The notes: a model not told the origin generated them from the letters alone. A stretch of DNA of 64,000 nt from an uncultured Pseudomonadales bacterium (GCA_951813515.1 OX638346.1:2349617-2413616); one strand, 5' to 3'; numbered from the stretch's first letter, positions 27,846-37,609 are shown. Made by a program: numbers and translations.

Positions 27846-29190
27846 GCTGCTCTACACGGCTTACATCTCTGTCGTCGTTGCACTTGGCGGATTTCTCCTG
27901 GGCTTTGACTTTTCCGTCATCGCCGGGGTGCTGCCGTTTATCGAAGGCTACTTCAACCTCGATGCGGCTCGGCTCGGCTTTGCCGCGGCCAACGTAAGCT
28001 ACGGCGCCGTTCTCGGCACGATCGCGGCCGGCCCGGCGATACATCGCCTGGGCCGCAAGAAGGTCCTGGTTGCCTGCGCGCTGCTTTATGCGGCATCCGC
28101 GGTCATGTCGGCCATTGCAACCGACCTGACGTTCTTCAATGTCAGCCGGATCATCGGCGGTCTCGCGATTGGCGCATCCATCATCACGGCCCCGGTGTAT
28201 GTCGCGGAGGTCGCGCCACCGCAGTACCGGGGCAGACTCGTCGGGCTGAACCAGTTCACGATCGTTCTCGGCATCTCCGTCGCGTACTTCTCCAACTACT
28301 TCCTGCTCGACATCGGCGAAGACAACTGGCGCTGGATGCTGGGAGTGGAAGCAGTTCCCGCCGCGCTGTACTTCCTCCTGCTGCTGCGTGTCCCAGAAAG
28401 TCCGCGCTGGCTGGTGATGCAAGGCCGGGAAGTCACGGCTCGCGAAGTAATCGAGCGATTGGTGGGCCGCGCACAAGCCTCGTCCCTGCTACAGGACATT
28501 CAGGCTTCTCTAGCCGGCAGTCCGGGGCAAGCCCGCTATCGGGAACTGTTCACAGGCAAGCTGGCGCGCGTCACGGCAATCGCCATCGTGCTGGGCCTGT
28601 GCCAGCAGATGTCCGGAGTCAATGCCGTGTTCTCCTACGCACCGATGATCTTCGAGCAGGCCGGGGCCGCGACGTCGGCGGCATTCATCAGTGCCGCTGT
28701 CGTGGGCGTCGTAAACCTGCTTGCCACGGTAATCGCCATATGGTCCATGGACCGCTTCGGCCGGCGCCCGCTGTTGATCGCGGGAGCGGCAGGCATGACC
28801 TTTGCCCACGTCGTGTTGGCCGGATCCGCGTTAGCGGGGCATTTCGAGGGCTACCTGGTGCTGGCGGCCATCATGCTCTTCATCGCGTCCTTTGCGCTGT
28901 CCGTGGGGCCCGGCTACTGGATTCTGATATCCGAAATACTCCCGAATTGGGCGCGTGGAATCGCCATATCCGTCATTCAGGCCATCACGTCGATGGCTTC
29001 GATCATCGTCGTCCAACTGTTTCCCTGGCAGGTCAGCACTGTCGGTATCGCCGGGACATTCGGCATCTACGCACTGTTCACGGTATTCACCATCGTTCTC
29101 GTGCAACGCTATGTCCCCGAAACGAAGGGCAAGAGCCTGGAGCAGATACAGCAAGACCTGCTGGCCCGGTCAGGTGCGACGCAATCATAG
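27835..29190 (+). CDS. Sugar/H+ symporter, MFS sugar-porter family
   Basis: 451 residues, twelve helices. Sugar-porter signatures: GFLLGFDFSVIAGVLPFIEG, RLGRKKVL, RIIGGLAIGASIITAPVYVAE, PESPRWLV, QQMSGVNAVFSYAP (sugar site) and the C-terminal PETKGKSLEQI. Related to XylE, GalP and AraE types. The ATG lies inside the GH42 gene (11-bp overlap), so the pair is translationally coupled. Likely carries galactose, arabinose or galactosides across the inner membrane after TonB-dependent entry. Confidence 0.92.
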   Translation: MTNKLLYTAYISVVVALGGFLLGFDFSVIAGVLPFIEGYFNLDAARLGFAAANVSYGAVLGTIAAGPAIHRLGRKKVLVACALLYAASAVMSAIATDLTFFNVSRIIGGLAIGASIITAPVYVAEVAPPQYRGRLVGLNQFTIVLGISVAYFSNYFLLDIGEDNWRWMLGVEAVPAALYFLLLLRVPESPRWLVMQGREVTAREVIERLVGRAQASSLLQDIQASLAGSPGQARYRELFTGKLARVTAIAIVLGLCQQMSGVNAVFSYAPMIFEQAGAATSAAFISAAVVGVVNLLATVIAIWSMDRFGRRPLLIAGAAGMTFAHVVLAGSALAGHFEGYLVLAAIMLFIASFALSVGPGYWILISEILPNWARGIAISVIQAITSMASIIVVQLFPWQVSTVGIAGTFGIYALFTVFTIVLVQRYVPETKGKSLEQIQQDLLARSGATQS

Positions 29191-29437
29191 GGTTCCGCGC
29201 CCAAGGGTCTTCCGACCATTTATCCCGCGTGGAGTCTTTGCACGGCGAACGGTTGAAAGATCGCGAGTCGGTTGGTGGTCAGCCGTCCGGCGTCGTACTG
29301 GCAGATTTTGATGCTGTTTCATGGTGATGAGTAACCTGCTCGCGTAGCTCGGGACGTAACGCCAAAGTTAAACCTCCTCCACGGGCGAATGGCTAACAGG
29401 CCGCAAAGCCAGTAAGGTCGCGGGTTCCGCAAAGGAA

Positions 29438-29713
29438 ATGACCCAAGAGGAACTGGAGCAAATAGCGGCTATCGTCCATGGAGTTGTGAAGAGAGAGTTC
29501 GACGAGATTCTCCCAATCATTGGTGGCGACGTCGACGGTGTCGGCATTGATGTTGCCACCATCTCCAAGAAACTTGATGGAACTCTCACCAAGCTGGACG
29601 CAAGGCTCGACAGAATGGCGATGATGTTGGATGTCTACGCGAATCACATAAGGGAGATCAACAATTCTCTCCTTGAGCTAAGAGGTCTCAAACCGGCGGA
29701 TGAAGGGGGATAG
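29438..29713 (+). CDS. Small coiled-coil hypothetical protein
   Basis: 91 residues, acidic, mostly helical: TQEELEQIAAIVHGVVKREF, then LDGTLTKLDARLDRMAMMLD with a heptad-like leucine pattern. No family recognised. An AAAGGAA ribosome site sits close to the ATG. Isolated between the sugar locus and a 260-bp gap, so its role is unknown. The antisense frames in the same place have poorer composition. Confidence 0.55.
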   Translation: MTQEELEQIAAIVHGVVKREFDEILPIIGGDVDGVGIDVATISKKLDGTLTKLDARLDRMAMMLDVYANHIREINNSLLELRGLKPADEGG

Positions 29714-29887
29714 CCTAGTCCCAATGGCTTGGGGCATTGTGGCATGCGGCATTGCCGGGTTGCTGATCGAGAACGCTTCGCTAGCGTGTGGACACTGCTT
29801 TGGTAACTGAATTTTTCCCCGACAAAAGTCCTCAACTGAATCAATGTCTTGCGCGTTTCATTTGATCGGACAAGCCCACCTAACACC

Positions 29888-29920
29888 CTGTGCCCCGCCG
29901 CTAGTGCGGCGGGGGCACAG
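29888..29920. repeat. Strong GC hairpin
   Basis: Arms CTGTGCCCCGCCGC (29888-29901) and a complementary right arm (29906-29920) pair over 14 bp with one bulged G and loop TAGT. It lies in the gap between the small ORF and the PLP enzyme. It is followed by TCTGTT rather than a T-run, so a rho-independent terminator is possible but weak. Confidence 0.45.
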
Positions 29921-29973
29921 TCTGTTAGCCTCGCCAAGCCGGGCGGATCGACGCTCGTCGAGACCAGAACCGA

Positions 29974-31122
29974 ATGCCTGACCACGGGAAACTTGCGCCG
30001 GAGACGCTGAATGCGCAGGCCCTGCGCCAGATTGACGCCGGGACAGGCGGGCTGACGCCGGCTATCTTCCCGTCGACGACCTACGTGCGCGACCAGGACG
30101 ACTATGCGCTGCTCGATCCGCAACACAGCTACGGGCGCGACGAGAATCCCGGGTTCGTGGTGGCGGAGCAGGTCTTGGCGCGGCTGGAAGGGGGAGAGGC
30201 GGGCCTGCTCTTCAGCTCCGGCATGTCTGCGGCGATGGCGATCATCCAGTCGCTTAAACCCGGCGACCGGGTGGTGGCACCCAGGATCATGTACTGGGGG
30301 TTGCGCAAATGGCTGATCGCTTTCTGCGACCAGTGGGGCCTCACGCTCGATCTGTTCGATCCCGCGGACCCTGATGCCCTGGTCCGATCCGTCGAGCGGG
30401 GACAGACCAGGCTGCTCTGGATGGAGTCGCCCTGCAATCCGACCTGGGACGTGATCGACATTGCCGCCGCCGCTGACATCGCGCATGGGGTTGGCGCGAC
30501 ACTCGTCGTCGACTCCACGGTGGCGACACCGGTATTGACCCAACCCATTCGGCATGGTGCCGACCTCGTCGTGCATTCGGCGACGAAGTATCTGAACGGC
30601 CATTGCGACGTCGTTGCGGGTGCCGTCGTGACCGCGCGAAGGGACGGACTCTGGGAAGACATCTGCCATGTCAGGTTGCACGGTGGTGCCATCCTGGGGA
30701 CGTTCGAGGCCTGGCTGCTGCAGAGGGGCATGCGCACGCTTTTCCTCCGGGTGCACAAGGCCTCGGAATCGGCATTGGCGATTGCCCGGCACTTCGAGGG
30801 ACACCCAGCGCTCAGGTCCGTGTTGTATCCCGGTCTGCCCGGCCACCCAGGACATGAAATCGCCAAACGCCAGATGGACGGCGGGTTCGGCGGCATGCTT
30901 TCGCTGCGCGTGAACGGCGATGCGGAAAGGGCGTTGGACATCGTCAAGCGGTGCAGTGTGTTCACCCGGGCAACGTCGCTCGGCGGCGTCGAGAGCCTGA
31001 TCGAGCACCGATATTCGATCGAGGGAGAAGGCAGCCCGATCCCTCAGGACCTTGTGCGCCTGTCCATCGGCATCGAGGCGGTGGAGGACCTGATCGCGGA
31101 TCTCGAACAGGCGCTCGCATGA
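29974..31122 (+). CDS. Transsulfuration-type PLP enzyme (Cys/Met metabolism family)
   Basis: 382 residues of the cystathionine synthase/lyase and methionine gamma-lyase family. PLP Lys205 in HSATKYLNGHCD, phosphate-loop SSGMSAAMA, WMESPCNPTWDV, and substrate-carboxylate Arg near LVRLSIGIE. The usual active-site Tyr region (here SYGRDENPGF) is conserved. The exact reaction cannot be told from sequence; members act on cystathionine, homocysteine or O-acylhomoserine. The next gene starts 2 bp after its stop, so it once shared an operon with the decayed amine-dehydrogenase-like gene. Confidence 0.85.
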   Translation: MPDHGKLAPETLNAQALRQIDAGTGGLTPAIFPSTTYVRDQDDYALLDPQHSYGRDENPGFVVAEQVLARLEGGEAGLLFSSGMSAAMAIIQSLKPGDRVVAPRIMYWGLRKWLIAFCDQWGLTLDLFDPADPDALVRSVERGQTRLLWMESPCNPTWDVIDIAAAADIAHGVGATLVVDSTVATPVLTQPIRHGADLVVHSATKYLNGHCDVVAGAVVTARRDGLWEDICHVRLHGGAILGTFEAWLLQRGMRTLFLRVHKASESALAIARHFEGHPALRSVLYPGLPGHPGHEIAKRQMDGGFGGMLSLRVNGDAERALDIVKRCSVFTRATSLGGVESLIEHRYSIEGEGSPIPQDLVRLSIGIEAVEDLIADLEQALA

Positions 31123-31123
31123 C

Positions 31124-33178
31124 GTGAGCCGGAACCCGCGTTACGACATCCTGTTCGAGCCGGTTCGGATCGGCCCCGTCACCGCGCCAAACCGTTTTTG
31201 CCAGACGCCTCACGCGCTTGGCACGGGCAACGCCATGCCACACGCGCGCGCAGCGATGCGGGAAGTGCGCGCCGAGGGCGGCTGGGGTGTCGTCAATACC
31301 GGCTAATGTTCCATTCATCCCGGTTCGGACGACGCGCCCCTGCCGTACTGCCGCCTGTGGGACGACGACGACATACCGGTTCATGCCTTGATGGTCGACG
31401 CCGTGCATCGGCACGGGGCACTGGCGGGCGTCGAACTCTGGCACGGCGGCAGTGACCCGGGCAATCGGTTCACCCGGATGACGCCCATGTCCGCCTCGGG
31501 CATTCCGGCGCATCGTACCTATCCCGGCTGGATGAGCCTGGCGACACCCCGGCCCATGGACTCTCAAGACATCCGGGTGTTGCGTGGTTGGTACGTGGAC
31601 GCGTCCAGGCGCGCGAGGTTGGCCGGATTCGACATCGTCTACGTCTACGCGGGCATGGGTTACACGCCGTACGAGTTCCTGCTGCCCCAGCGCAACAGGC
31701 GCACCGACGCGTACGGCGGAAGCCTCGAGAACCGCGTACGCCTGCTCCGGGAAATCCTCGAGGACGTGAAAGAAGCTGTCGGTCGCACGTGCGCCGTGGG
31801 GGTTCGATTCAGTTCCGATGCGCTCCTGGACGTACCCGGCGAAGCACTGCCTTCGGAAGCGCACGAAATCGTTTCCCTTCTGGCGGAGGTCCCGGACCTC
31901 TGGGACGTGAAATCGGCGGACTGGACCGTCGAGACCGCATCGGCCCGATTCAGCGAGGAGGGTGCGCAGGAGCCGTTGATCGATTTCGTCAAGCCGTTGA
32001 CCAGGAAGCCGGTCGTCGGTGTCGGGCGTTTCACATCGCCGGACGAGATGGTGCGCCAGGTGAGGCGCGGAGTCCTGGACCTGATCGGCGCCGCCCGCCC
32101 GTCCATCGCGGATCCGTTCCTGCCAAGGAAGATCGACGAAGGCCGGGAGGACGAAATCCGCGAGTGCATCGGCTGCAACATCTGCGCGTCGTCCTATCAC
32201 GACGGCGTTCCGGTGCGCTGCACGCAGAACCCGACGATGGGGGAGGAGTGGCGACGGGGCTGGCATCCGGAGCGCATCCCGCCTGGGGATCCGAACACAC
32301 GCGTATTGATCGTCGGCGCGGGGCCGGCGCGAATGCACGCGGGCGCTGGGCCAACGTGGTTTCGGAGTCACCTTGGCCGAAGCGGGGGAGGCGCTGGGCG
32401 GTCGTGTCACCATCGACTCGGCGCTGCCGGGCCTCGCGACGTGGGCGCGGGTTCGGGACTACCGCACGCACCTGATTCAGACGATGGCGAACGTGGATGT
32501 CTATCGTGGGAGCATGCTGACGGCGCAGGATGTGCTCGATTTCGGCTGCGATCACGCGGTCATCGCGACCGGCGCGCGATGGACGCGAGAGATCCTCGAT
32601 GCCGACGGCGATCCGGCGCCGGGATTCAACGATGACGCGGTCTACACGCCGGACGACATCCTGGCCGGGGCGGAACTCGATGGTCCCGTAGTTATCTACG
32701 ACTTCGATCATTACTACATGGGAAGCTGCCTCGCCGAGCTTCTGCGGCAGCGCGGCCATGATGTCACCATCGTGACACCGGCCAATGCCGTATCGGCGTG
32801 GACGTTCATGAACAACGAGCTGGTGAAAATTCGCGAGCGGATGATCGAACTGGGCGTCGACATCGTCACGGAACACCGCGTGACGGACTTCCGCGACGAA
32901 GCCGTGGAGTTGTCGTCGGTCTATCGGGGCGGCGAGATCGTTTCCAGGGAGTGTGGATCACTCGTCGTGGTAGGGGTCAGGGCCCGGAACGACGAACTGT
33001 TCCGGGAACTTGCCGCAGATCCTGACCGTTGTGCCGGCGGGGGAATCGCCTCTGTTCGAAGCATCGGTGACTGCCGGGCGCCATCGTTCACGCGGTCCAC
33101 TCCGGGCACGAGTGCGCCCGAACGATAGAGACGGGTGATGCCCCTGAGACAGTCGCCTGGGAGCGGCCCAGGGTCTAG
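31124..33178 (+). pseudogene. Trimethylamine/dimethylamine dehydrogenase-like flavoprotein, decayed
   Basis: Begins on GTG (SRNPRYDILFEPVRIGPVTA). FMN barrel blocks (VELWHGGSDPGNRF, TDAYGGSLENRVRLLREILE), the 4Fe-4S ligands (CIGCNICASSYHDGVP then RCTQNPTMGEEWRRGWHPE) and the FAD/ADP-binding domain match TMADH-type enzymes. Lesions: an in-frame TAA (31304-31306) where the family reads NT-[EG]-x-CSI, so probably GAA to TAA; a frameshift near 32325-32345 in GAGPAG; another near 33080, after which the C-terminus continues in a different frame (IVHAVHSGHECARTIETGD) to a TAG at 33176. Three independent lesions make it non-functional. Confidence 0.88.
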
Positions 33179-33224
33179 CGGAGTGGGTCAATCTCATACA
33201 GTCTCGAGATCAACCCAAGTGGCG

Positions 33225-34313
33225 TTACGCGAGCGAATACCAGGTCCCCCGTCCCGCTCCGTGCCGTCTGAGATGGCCTGCCGCGACAAGGGCCTGGATG
33301 TGCCCCTTGATCGTATTACGGCTGGCGCCGGTGACCTGAACGGCGTCCGCGACGCTGACGCGGCCCCTGTCACGGGCGATGTCGAGGATCCGGACCGAGA
33401 GTTCCGGTAAGTCCCCGAGAATGAGGCGTTCGCGATCGAACCGTTGTTGGAGGCGGTTCTTCTGTTGGCTCAGGGTGGTGAGGAAGTAGACAAGCCAGGG
33501 CTCCCAGTCGGGTGTCTCGGTTCCGAGGGTGCCCTGGGTCTTCCGTAGGGCGAGGTAATAGGCTTCCTTGTTCTGCTCGATGACGCTCTCCAGGGAACCG
33601 TAAGGCACGTGCGCATAACCCGCGCGCAGGAGCAGCAGGGTCGTGAGAATCCTGGACAGGCGGCCATTGCCGTCCTGGAATGGATGGATGGCGAGGAATG
33701 TCGCGACGAAGATTCCGATGACCAGGAGAGGATGGAGTTCGCCGTGATCGAGGGCGGTGCGCGTCCAGCCGATCAGTTCTCCCATCCGAAAAGGCGTCTC
33801 GAAGGGCGTCGCGGTTTCGAATACCACGCCCAGGCTACGACCGTCCGGGTCGAATGCCTCGACATGGTTGGATAGCGTCTTGTACGCGCCGCGATGACGG
33901 GTGTCCTTCTCGGAATACTTGAGGAGTTCGAGGTGGAGTTGCTTTACGTGGTTCCCGGTGAGGTCGATGTCCCGCCAGTCACCTAACACCATCTCGATCG
34001 CGTCGGCGTATCCGGCGACCTCCTGTTCGTCGCGCGTGACGAAGGACTGGATGTCGAGATTGGCGAGTAGTCGCTCGACTTCCTGGTCGGTGAGGGCGGC
34101 GCCTTCTATCCGGGTCGAGGCACCGGTACTCTCGATGGTCGCCACGCGCCGGAGGCGTGAAAGCCGGTCGGGCGCGATCCGGCTGATCGCGTCCCACGCT
34201 CCCTTAAACTCATCGATATCGGCGACAAGGCGGAGGATTTCGTTCGTAGCTGCGGGTGCGGACGCGCTGAACCGCCCATCCGTTTCTTCATCCATTTCCA
34301 TCCGATAGATCAT
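33225..34313 (-). CDS. Fic-domain protein, class II (AMPylase-type)
   Basis: About 362 residues. Complete Fic motif HPFQDGNGRLSR (His210), so catalytically competent. The N-terminal inhibitory helix carries S-x-x-x-E-G (STRIEG, Glu70), which blocks ATP positioning in class II Fic proteins. A winged-helix C-terminus (SVRILDIARDRGRVSVADAV, ASRNTIKGHIQALV) is common in this group and suggests DNA-linked autoregulation. Start uncertain: ATGs at 34313, 34301 and 34295 are in frame. Upstream are several GGATGG repeats. Target unknown. Confidence 0.87.
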   Translation of the reverse strand: MIYRMEMDEETDGRFSASAPAATNEILRLVADIDEFKGAWDAISRIAPDRLSRLRRVATIESTGASTRIEGAALTDQEVERLLANLDIQSFVTRDEQEVAGYADAIEMVLGDWRDIDLTGNHVKQLHLELLKYSEKDTRHRGAYKTLSNHVEAFDPDGRSLGVVFETATPFETPFRMGELIGWTRTALDHGELHPLLVIGIFVATFLAIHPFQDGNGRLSRILTTLLLLRAGYAHVPYGSLESVIEQNKEAYYLALRKTQGTLGTETPDWEPWLVYFLTTLSQQKNRLQQRFDRERLILGDLPELSVRILDIARDRGRVSVADAVQVTGASRNTIKGHIQALVAAGHLRRHGAGRGTWYSLA

Positions 34314-34533
34314 GCATGCAGCGCATCCGATTGTCCATCCGTTTCCATCCAATTAATCCGACGTGCAGGCCGTTCCGGCATTGATGCGCGGGCACCCGCC
34401 CGGAAGTTGGGCGCGGGCCGTGATCCGCGGCTTAACGCTTCCGGCGCGGCTGGTGACGCGATTCCGTATGCAAGAGTGAATGTTCCGTCGCCGCTTTACC
34501 CGACCCGAGCTGCTGTCCCCGATCGAGCTATTC

Positions 34534-34713
34534 TCACGGACCTTTCCAATCGTTGGAGGGCTCTTGCCGTCGCACGCCGAACGGCTGTCTTTCTGTCAGC
34601 TTCGATCCCTGTCGCTTGTGGGGCTTGCAGAGCAGACACCCCCGACGCGTTGATTTCGGTCCTTTACGCTTGTGGTGCAGGGGCTTCTCCTTAATCCGGG
34701 TCAACGCGGACAT
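34534..34713 (-). CDS. Small CxxC protein, 59 residues
   Basis: Basic peptide containing STRRGCLLCKPHKRQG, a CxxC followed by Lys-Pro-His-Lys. I recall similar short CLLCKPHK/W peptides in many bacterial genomes, but with no known function, so this is a tentative family call. No strong ribosome site. It is the only coding-like feature in the 34314-34750 gap between the Fic gene and the dimethylglycine-dehydrogenase relic; the rest of that gap shows nothing recognisable. Confidence 0.4.
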   Translation of the reverse strand: MSALTRIKEKPLHHKRKGPKSTRRGCLLCKPHKRQGSKLTERQPFGVRRQEPSNDWKGP

Positions 34714-34750
34714 CCAACAGTCGCTGTGAAAGTACCGTTGGCCCTCGGTC

Positions 34751-37120
34751 TCAGCTACGCATGCGCGTCCCGTTCGGGTCGTACGGCGGTTCCGCGAGAA
34801 TTCGCGCCGGCCGGCGCTGATCCACGACGTGCACTGAGAATTCCTCGCCCGTGCGTTCCAGAAACGGCGTCTTGAGATATCCCAGCGCAAGGCTTTTGCC
34901 GACGGTGTGGCCATAGGTGCCGGAAGTCACGAAGCCAGCGTACTCGTCCTTGTGGAAGACGGGTTCATAGCCCCATGCGTCGGCATCGATGGAATCGATC
35001 TCGAGGGCGACCAGTTTGTGTTCGTGTTCAGCGTCTCGGTCGGCAAGGGCTGCCTCACGGCCGATGAAGTCCGCCTTGTCGTAGGCTATCCATCGGTCCA
35101 TGCCGTACATGACCGGCGTGTAGTCCGGAGTGAACTCTCTAGACCAGATCCCGAAGCTCTTCTCCATCCCGAGCGAAACCAGTGCGCGCGTGCCGAACCG
35201 CCGGATTCCGAGCTTTGCGCCTTCGGCCATTAAGAGGTCGTAAACGCCGCCGGCATAGCTCGGCGGCACGTAGATCTCGAAGCCGAGTTCGCCGGTGAAG
35301 GAAAGCCGCGCGACGAGGCAGGGGGCAAGGCCGACATCCATCCGGCGTACGGACATGAAACCCATGGCCTCCCGTTCCACGTTGCCCGTCGCGACCGCCC
35401 GCATCAGTTCTCGCGAGCGCGGTCCGGCGATGGCGATGGTGGTCAGGTCTTCCGAGCGATTGACGATCCGCATGCGCCGGCCACCCACGTGCTGCGCGAA
35501 CCAGAGCATGTGGAATTCCTGCAGGTAGCCGGAGCCGACGATCAAGAAACGGTCTGTCGCCAGCCGCATGACCGTCAGGTCGCCCTTCATGTGTCCCGAG
35601 GGCGGAGCATCGGACCCATGCGTATCCGGCCGATGCGGGGCAGTCGGCTCGCGAAGAGGTGGTCCATGTACGTTGCCGCGTCCGGACCGAAAACCTCGTA
35701 CCTGGCGAACGACGCGCCGTCGAGGATGCCGACGCCTTTCCGGACGGCGACACATTCCTCGCCCACGGGGCCGTGCGCGTTCGAGCGCCGAAAGCTCGGC
35801 GTCTCAACGGGGTCGGTGCCGGGCGGCGCGAACCACAGCGGAACCTCCAGCCCATAGGCAGCGCCGAACACCGCGTTCGCGCGCTTGAGACGATCATGCA
35901 GCGCGGACACCTTGCTCGGACGCGCCGCGGGCCACTCTTCGTTCGGACACAGGATCGTGAACCGGTTCTCGTAGAACTCCTTCGCCTTTTCGGTCGAATA
36001 CGTCGCAGTCGCAAACGGCCCGAACCGATTCACGTCCATCGCGAAGATATCGCCATCCGGTTCGCCGTTGATCATCCACTGGGACAATGCCAGCGCGACG
36101 CCGCTGCCTTGACTGAACCCGGCCATGACGCCGCAGCAGGACCAGTAGTTGGGCACCCCCCGCACGGATCCGACGAGGGGATTGCCATCCGGCGCGAACG
36201 TGAAGGGACCATTGACGATGCGGCGAATGCCCGCATCAGCTACGGGCGGGAATCGCTCGAAGCCCTTCAGCAACGCGGTTTCGAGATCGTCCAGCCGGGG
36301 CACCAGCAGGTCGGATTCGCCGAAGTCCCACGGGGTTCCGCCCACGGACCAGGGCGTGGAGTTTTTCTCGTAGACGCCGAGGAGGACGCCCTGTTGCTCC
36401 TGGCGCAGGTACATCTCGCCGTCGAGGTCCAGCACCAGGGGGCAGTTCGCTGTCGAATTCCGCGAGTTCCTGGATCGGTTCCGTCAGTATGTAGTGATGC
36501 TCCATCGGCATGATGGGCACATGCACGCCGGCCATCGCTCCCACTTCGCGCGCCCACAAGCCAGCCGCGTTGATCACGTGCTCGCACTGGATGTTTCCCT
36601 GGTCGGTGACCACCGTCCAGGTCGCGTCGGGGCTCTGCGCCAGGTCTTCCACCTTGGTGTTGAGATAGATTTCCGCACCGGCCTTTCGCGCGGCGATGGC
36701 CATCGCCTGCGTGGAGCCGTAGGGATCGATGTGGCCTTCGTTGCCGTCGAACAGTCCGCCGACCACGTTGCTCGTGTCCATGATCGGGCACAGCCTCCGG
36801 ATGTCCTCGGGCGTGAGAAGTTCACTCTCAATGCCGAGCACGCGGTGGCGCGCGTGCTCGTAGCGAATCACTTCCCAGCGCGCTTTTGTCGCCGCGACCT
36901 GTACGCCGCCGGTCACGTGCATGCCGGTGTCCTGCCCGCTGATTTCCTCGACTTCCTTGTAGACGGAGATTCCGTACGCCTGCAGCCTCGCGACATTGGG
37001 GTCGGTGTTCATCGCGTGGAAGCCGCCGGCGGCGTGCCAGGTGGACCCGGCCGTCAGTTGCTTTCTTTCTACGAGGACGACGTCGGTCCAGCCGAGTTTT
37101 GTCAGGTGGTACAGCAGCAC
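34751..37120 (-). pseudogene. Dimethylglycine/sarcosine dehydrogenase-like gene, decayed
   Basis: FAD-dependent demethylase with a C-terminal GcvT-like folate domain, in three frames. Piece 1 (37120-36440): LLYHLTKLGWTDVVLVERKQ, AGSTWHAAGGFH, ending ILTEPIQELAEFDSELP. A run of five G at 36438-36442 gives one extra base relative to an expected LPLVLDLDGEMYLRQE. Piece 2 (36435-35600) covers the rest of the FAD domain and the start of GcvT. Near 35595-35610 the frame shifts again to piece 3 (SGHMKGDLTVMRLATDRF to RMRS). The first ~15 residues, including the GxGxxG loop, are missing and replaced by unrelated sequence. Confidence 0.88.
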
Positions 37121-37129
37121 GCGTCGTTT

Positions 37130-37330
37130 CGTTGCGGGCACCGCATCCACGTGCCGATCACGACCAATCGCCGGGTCTGGTTCACGATCGACGGGCGGCC
37201 TTACCAGTTGGAAGTGGGGCAGGCCTACGAGGTCAACAACCAGAAACAGCACAGCGTGGCCAACAGGGGCGCCGAAGAGCGCATCACGTTCATCTTCGAC
37301 TACATTCCACCCGGCCCGCTCAAGTATCCG
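37130..37330 (+). pseudogene. Aspartyl/asparaginyl beta-hydroxylase fragment
   Basis: One plus-strand frame reads HRIHVPITTNRRVWFTIDG, LEVGQAYEVNNQKQHSVAN and ERITFIFDYIPPG, the conserved C-terminal core of 2-oxoglutarate-dependent Asp/Asn hydroxylases with its distal metal His (HSVAN) and the 2OG-binding Arg. The N-terminal half is missing; the fragment abuts the broken start of the dimethylglycine-dehydrogenase relic on one side and an Rpn-type remnant on the other. Both are on the opposite strand, so this is a recombination scar. Confidence 0.75.
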
Positions 37331-37334
37331 CCCG

Positions 37335-37609
37335 GCCAGGCCTCGCCGAAGCCTCTCTGTGACGCCGGAGGGCACGAGACCGAACCGGCGCCGGAGTTGT
37401 TTCTCCAGCACTGCGCGCTCTCCTTCAACGCGACCCTGCTGCATTCCCTCGTCGCGAGCCCTTTGGATGATTCCTGCCATGGTGTTGCTGTCCTCCGGAT
37501 ATTGCCGTCGATAGCGCCGACGGTCATTCTCGGTGAGGCCGGCGTAGATGTCGATGAACTCGAGAATAAGGTTCTTGAAGTTCTGGTCGTGGCTGACCGT
37601 GTTGGCCAT
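37335..37609 (-). pseudogene. Rpn-type recombination nuclease/transposase-like fragment
   Basis: Starts MANTVSHDQNFKNLILEF then jumps to FIDIYAGLTENDRRRYRRQY, followed by the typical tail EGMQQGRVEGERAVLEKQLR and RRFGLVPSGVTERLRRG. Full-length relatives have a long nuclease-fold segment between the SHDQNFKNLI start and this tail, so there is an internal deletion. The C-terminus is cut by the hydroxylase fragment. The family call is from pattern memory and is moderately sure. Confidence 0.5.

Noticed and set aside
29191..29437. tRNA-like sequence near GGGTTCCGC
   Set aside because: No cloverleaf with a plausible anticodon arm could be drawn.
29888..29920. Confident rho-independent terminator
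   Set aside because: Strong stem but followed by TCTGTT, not a T-run; kept only as a hairpin.
31304..31306. TAA in the TMADH-like gene as a recoded codon
   Set aside because: TAA is not used for Sec or Pyl, and the gene has two further frameshifts, so mutation is simpler.
30962..32413. 483-codon minus-strand frame over the TMADH-like region
   Set aside because: Antisense of a recognisable though decayed flavoprotein; Arg/Pro-rich and motif-free.
36438..36442. Programmed frameshift at the G5 run in the dimethylglycine-dehydrogenase-like gene
   Set aside because: No slippery heptamer or pseudoknot seen, a second frameshift lies downstream and the N-terminus is missing; decay or a homopolymer read error is more likely.
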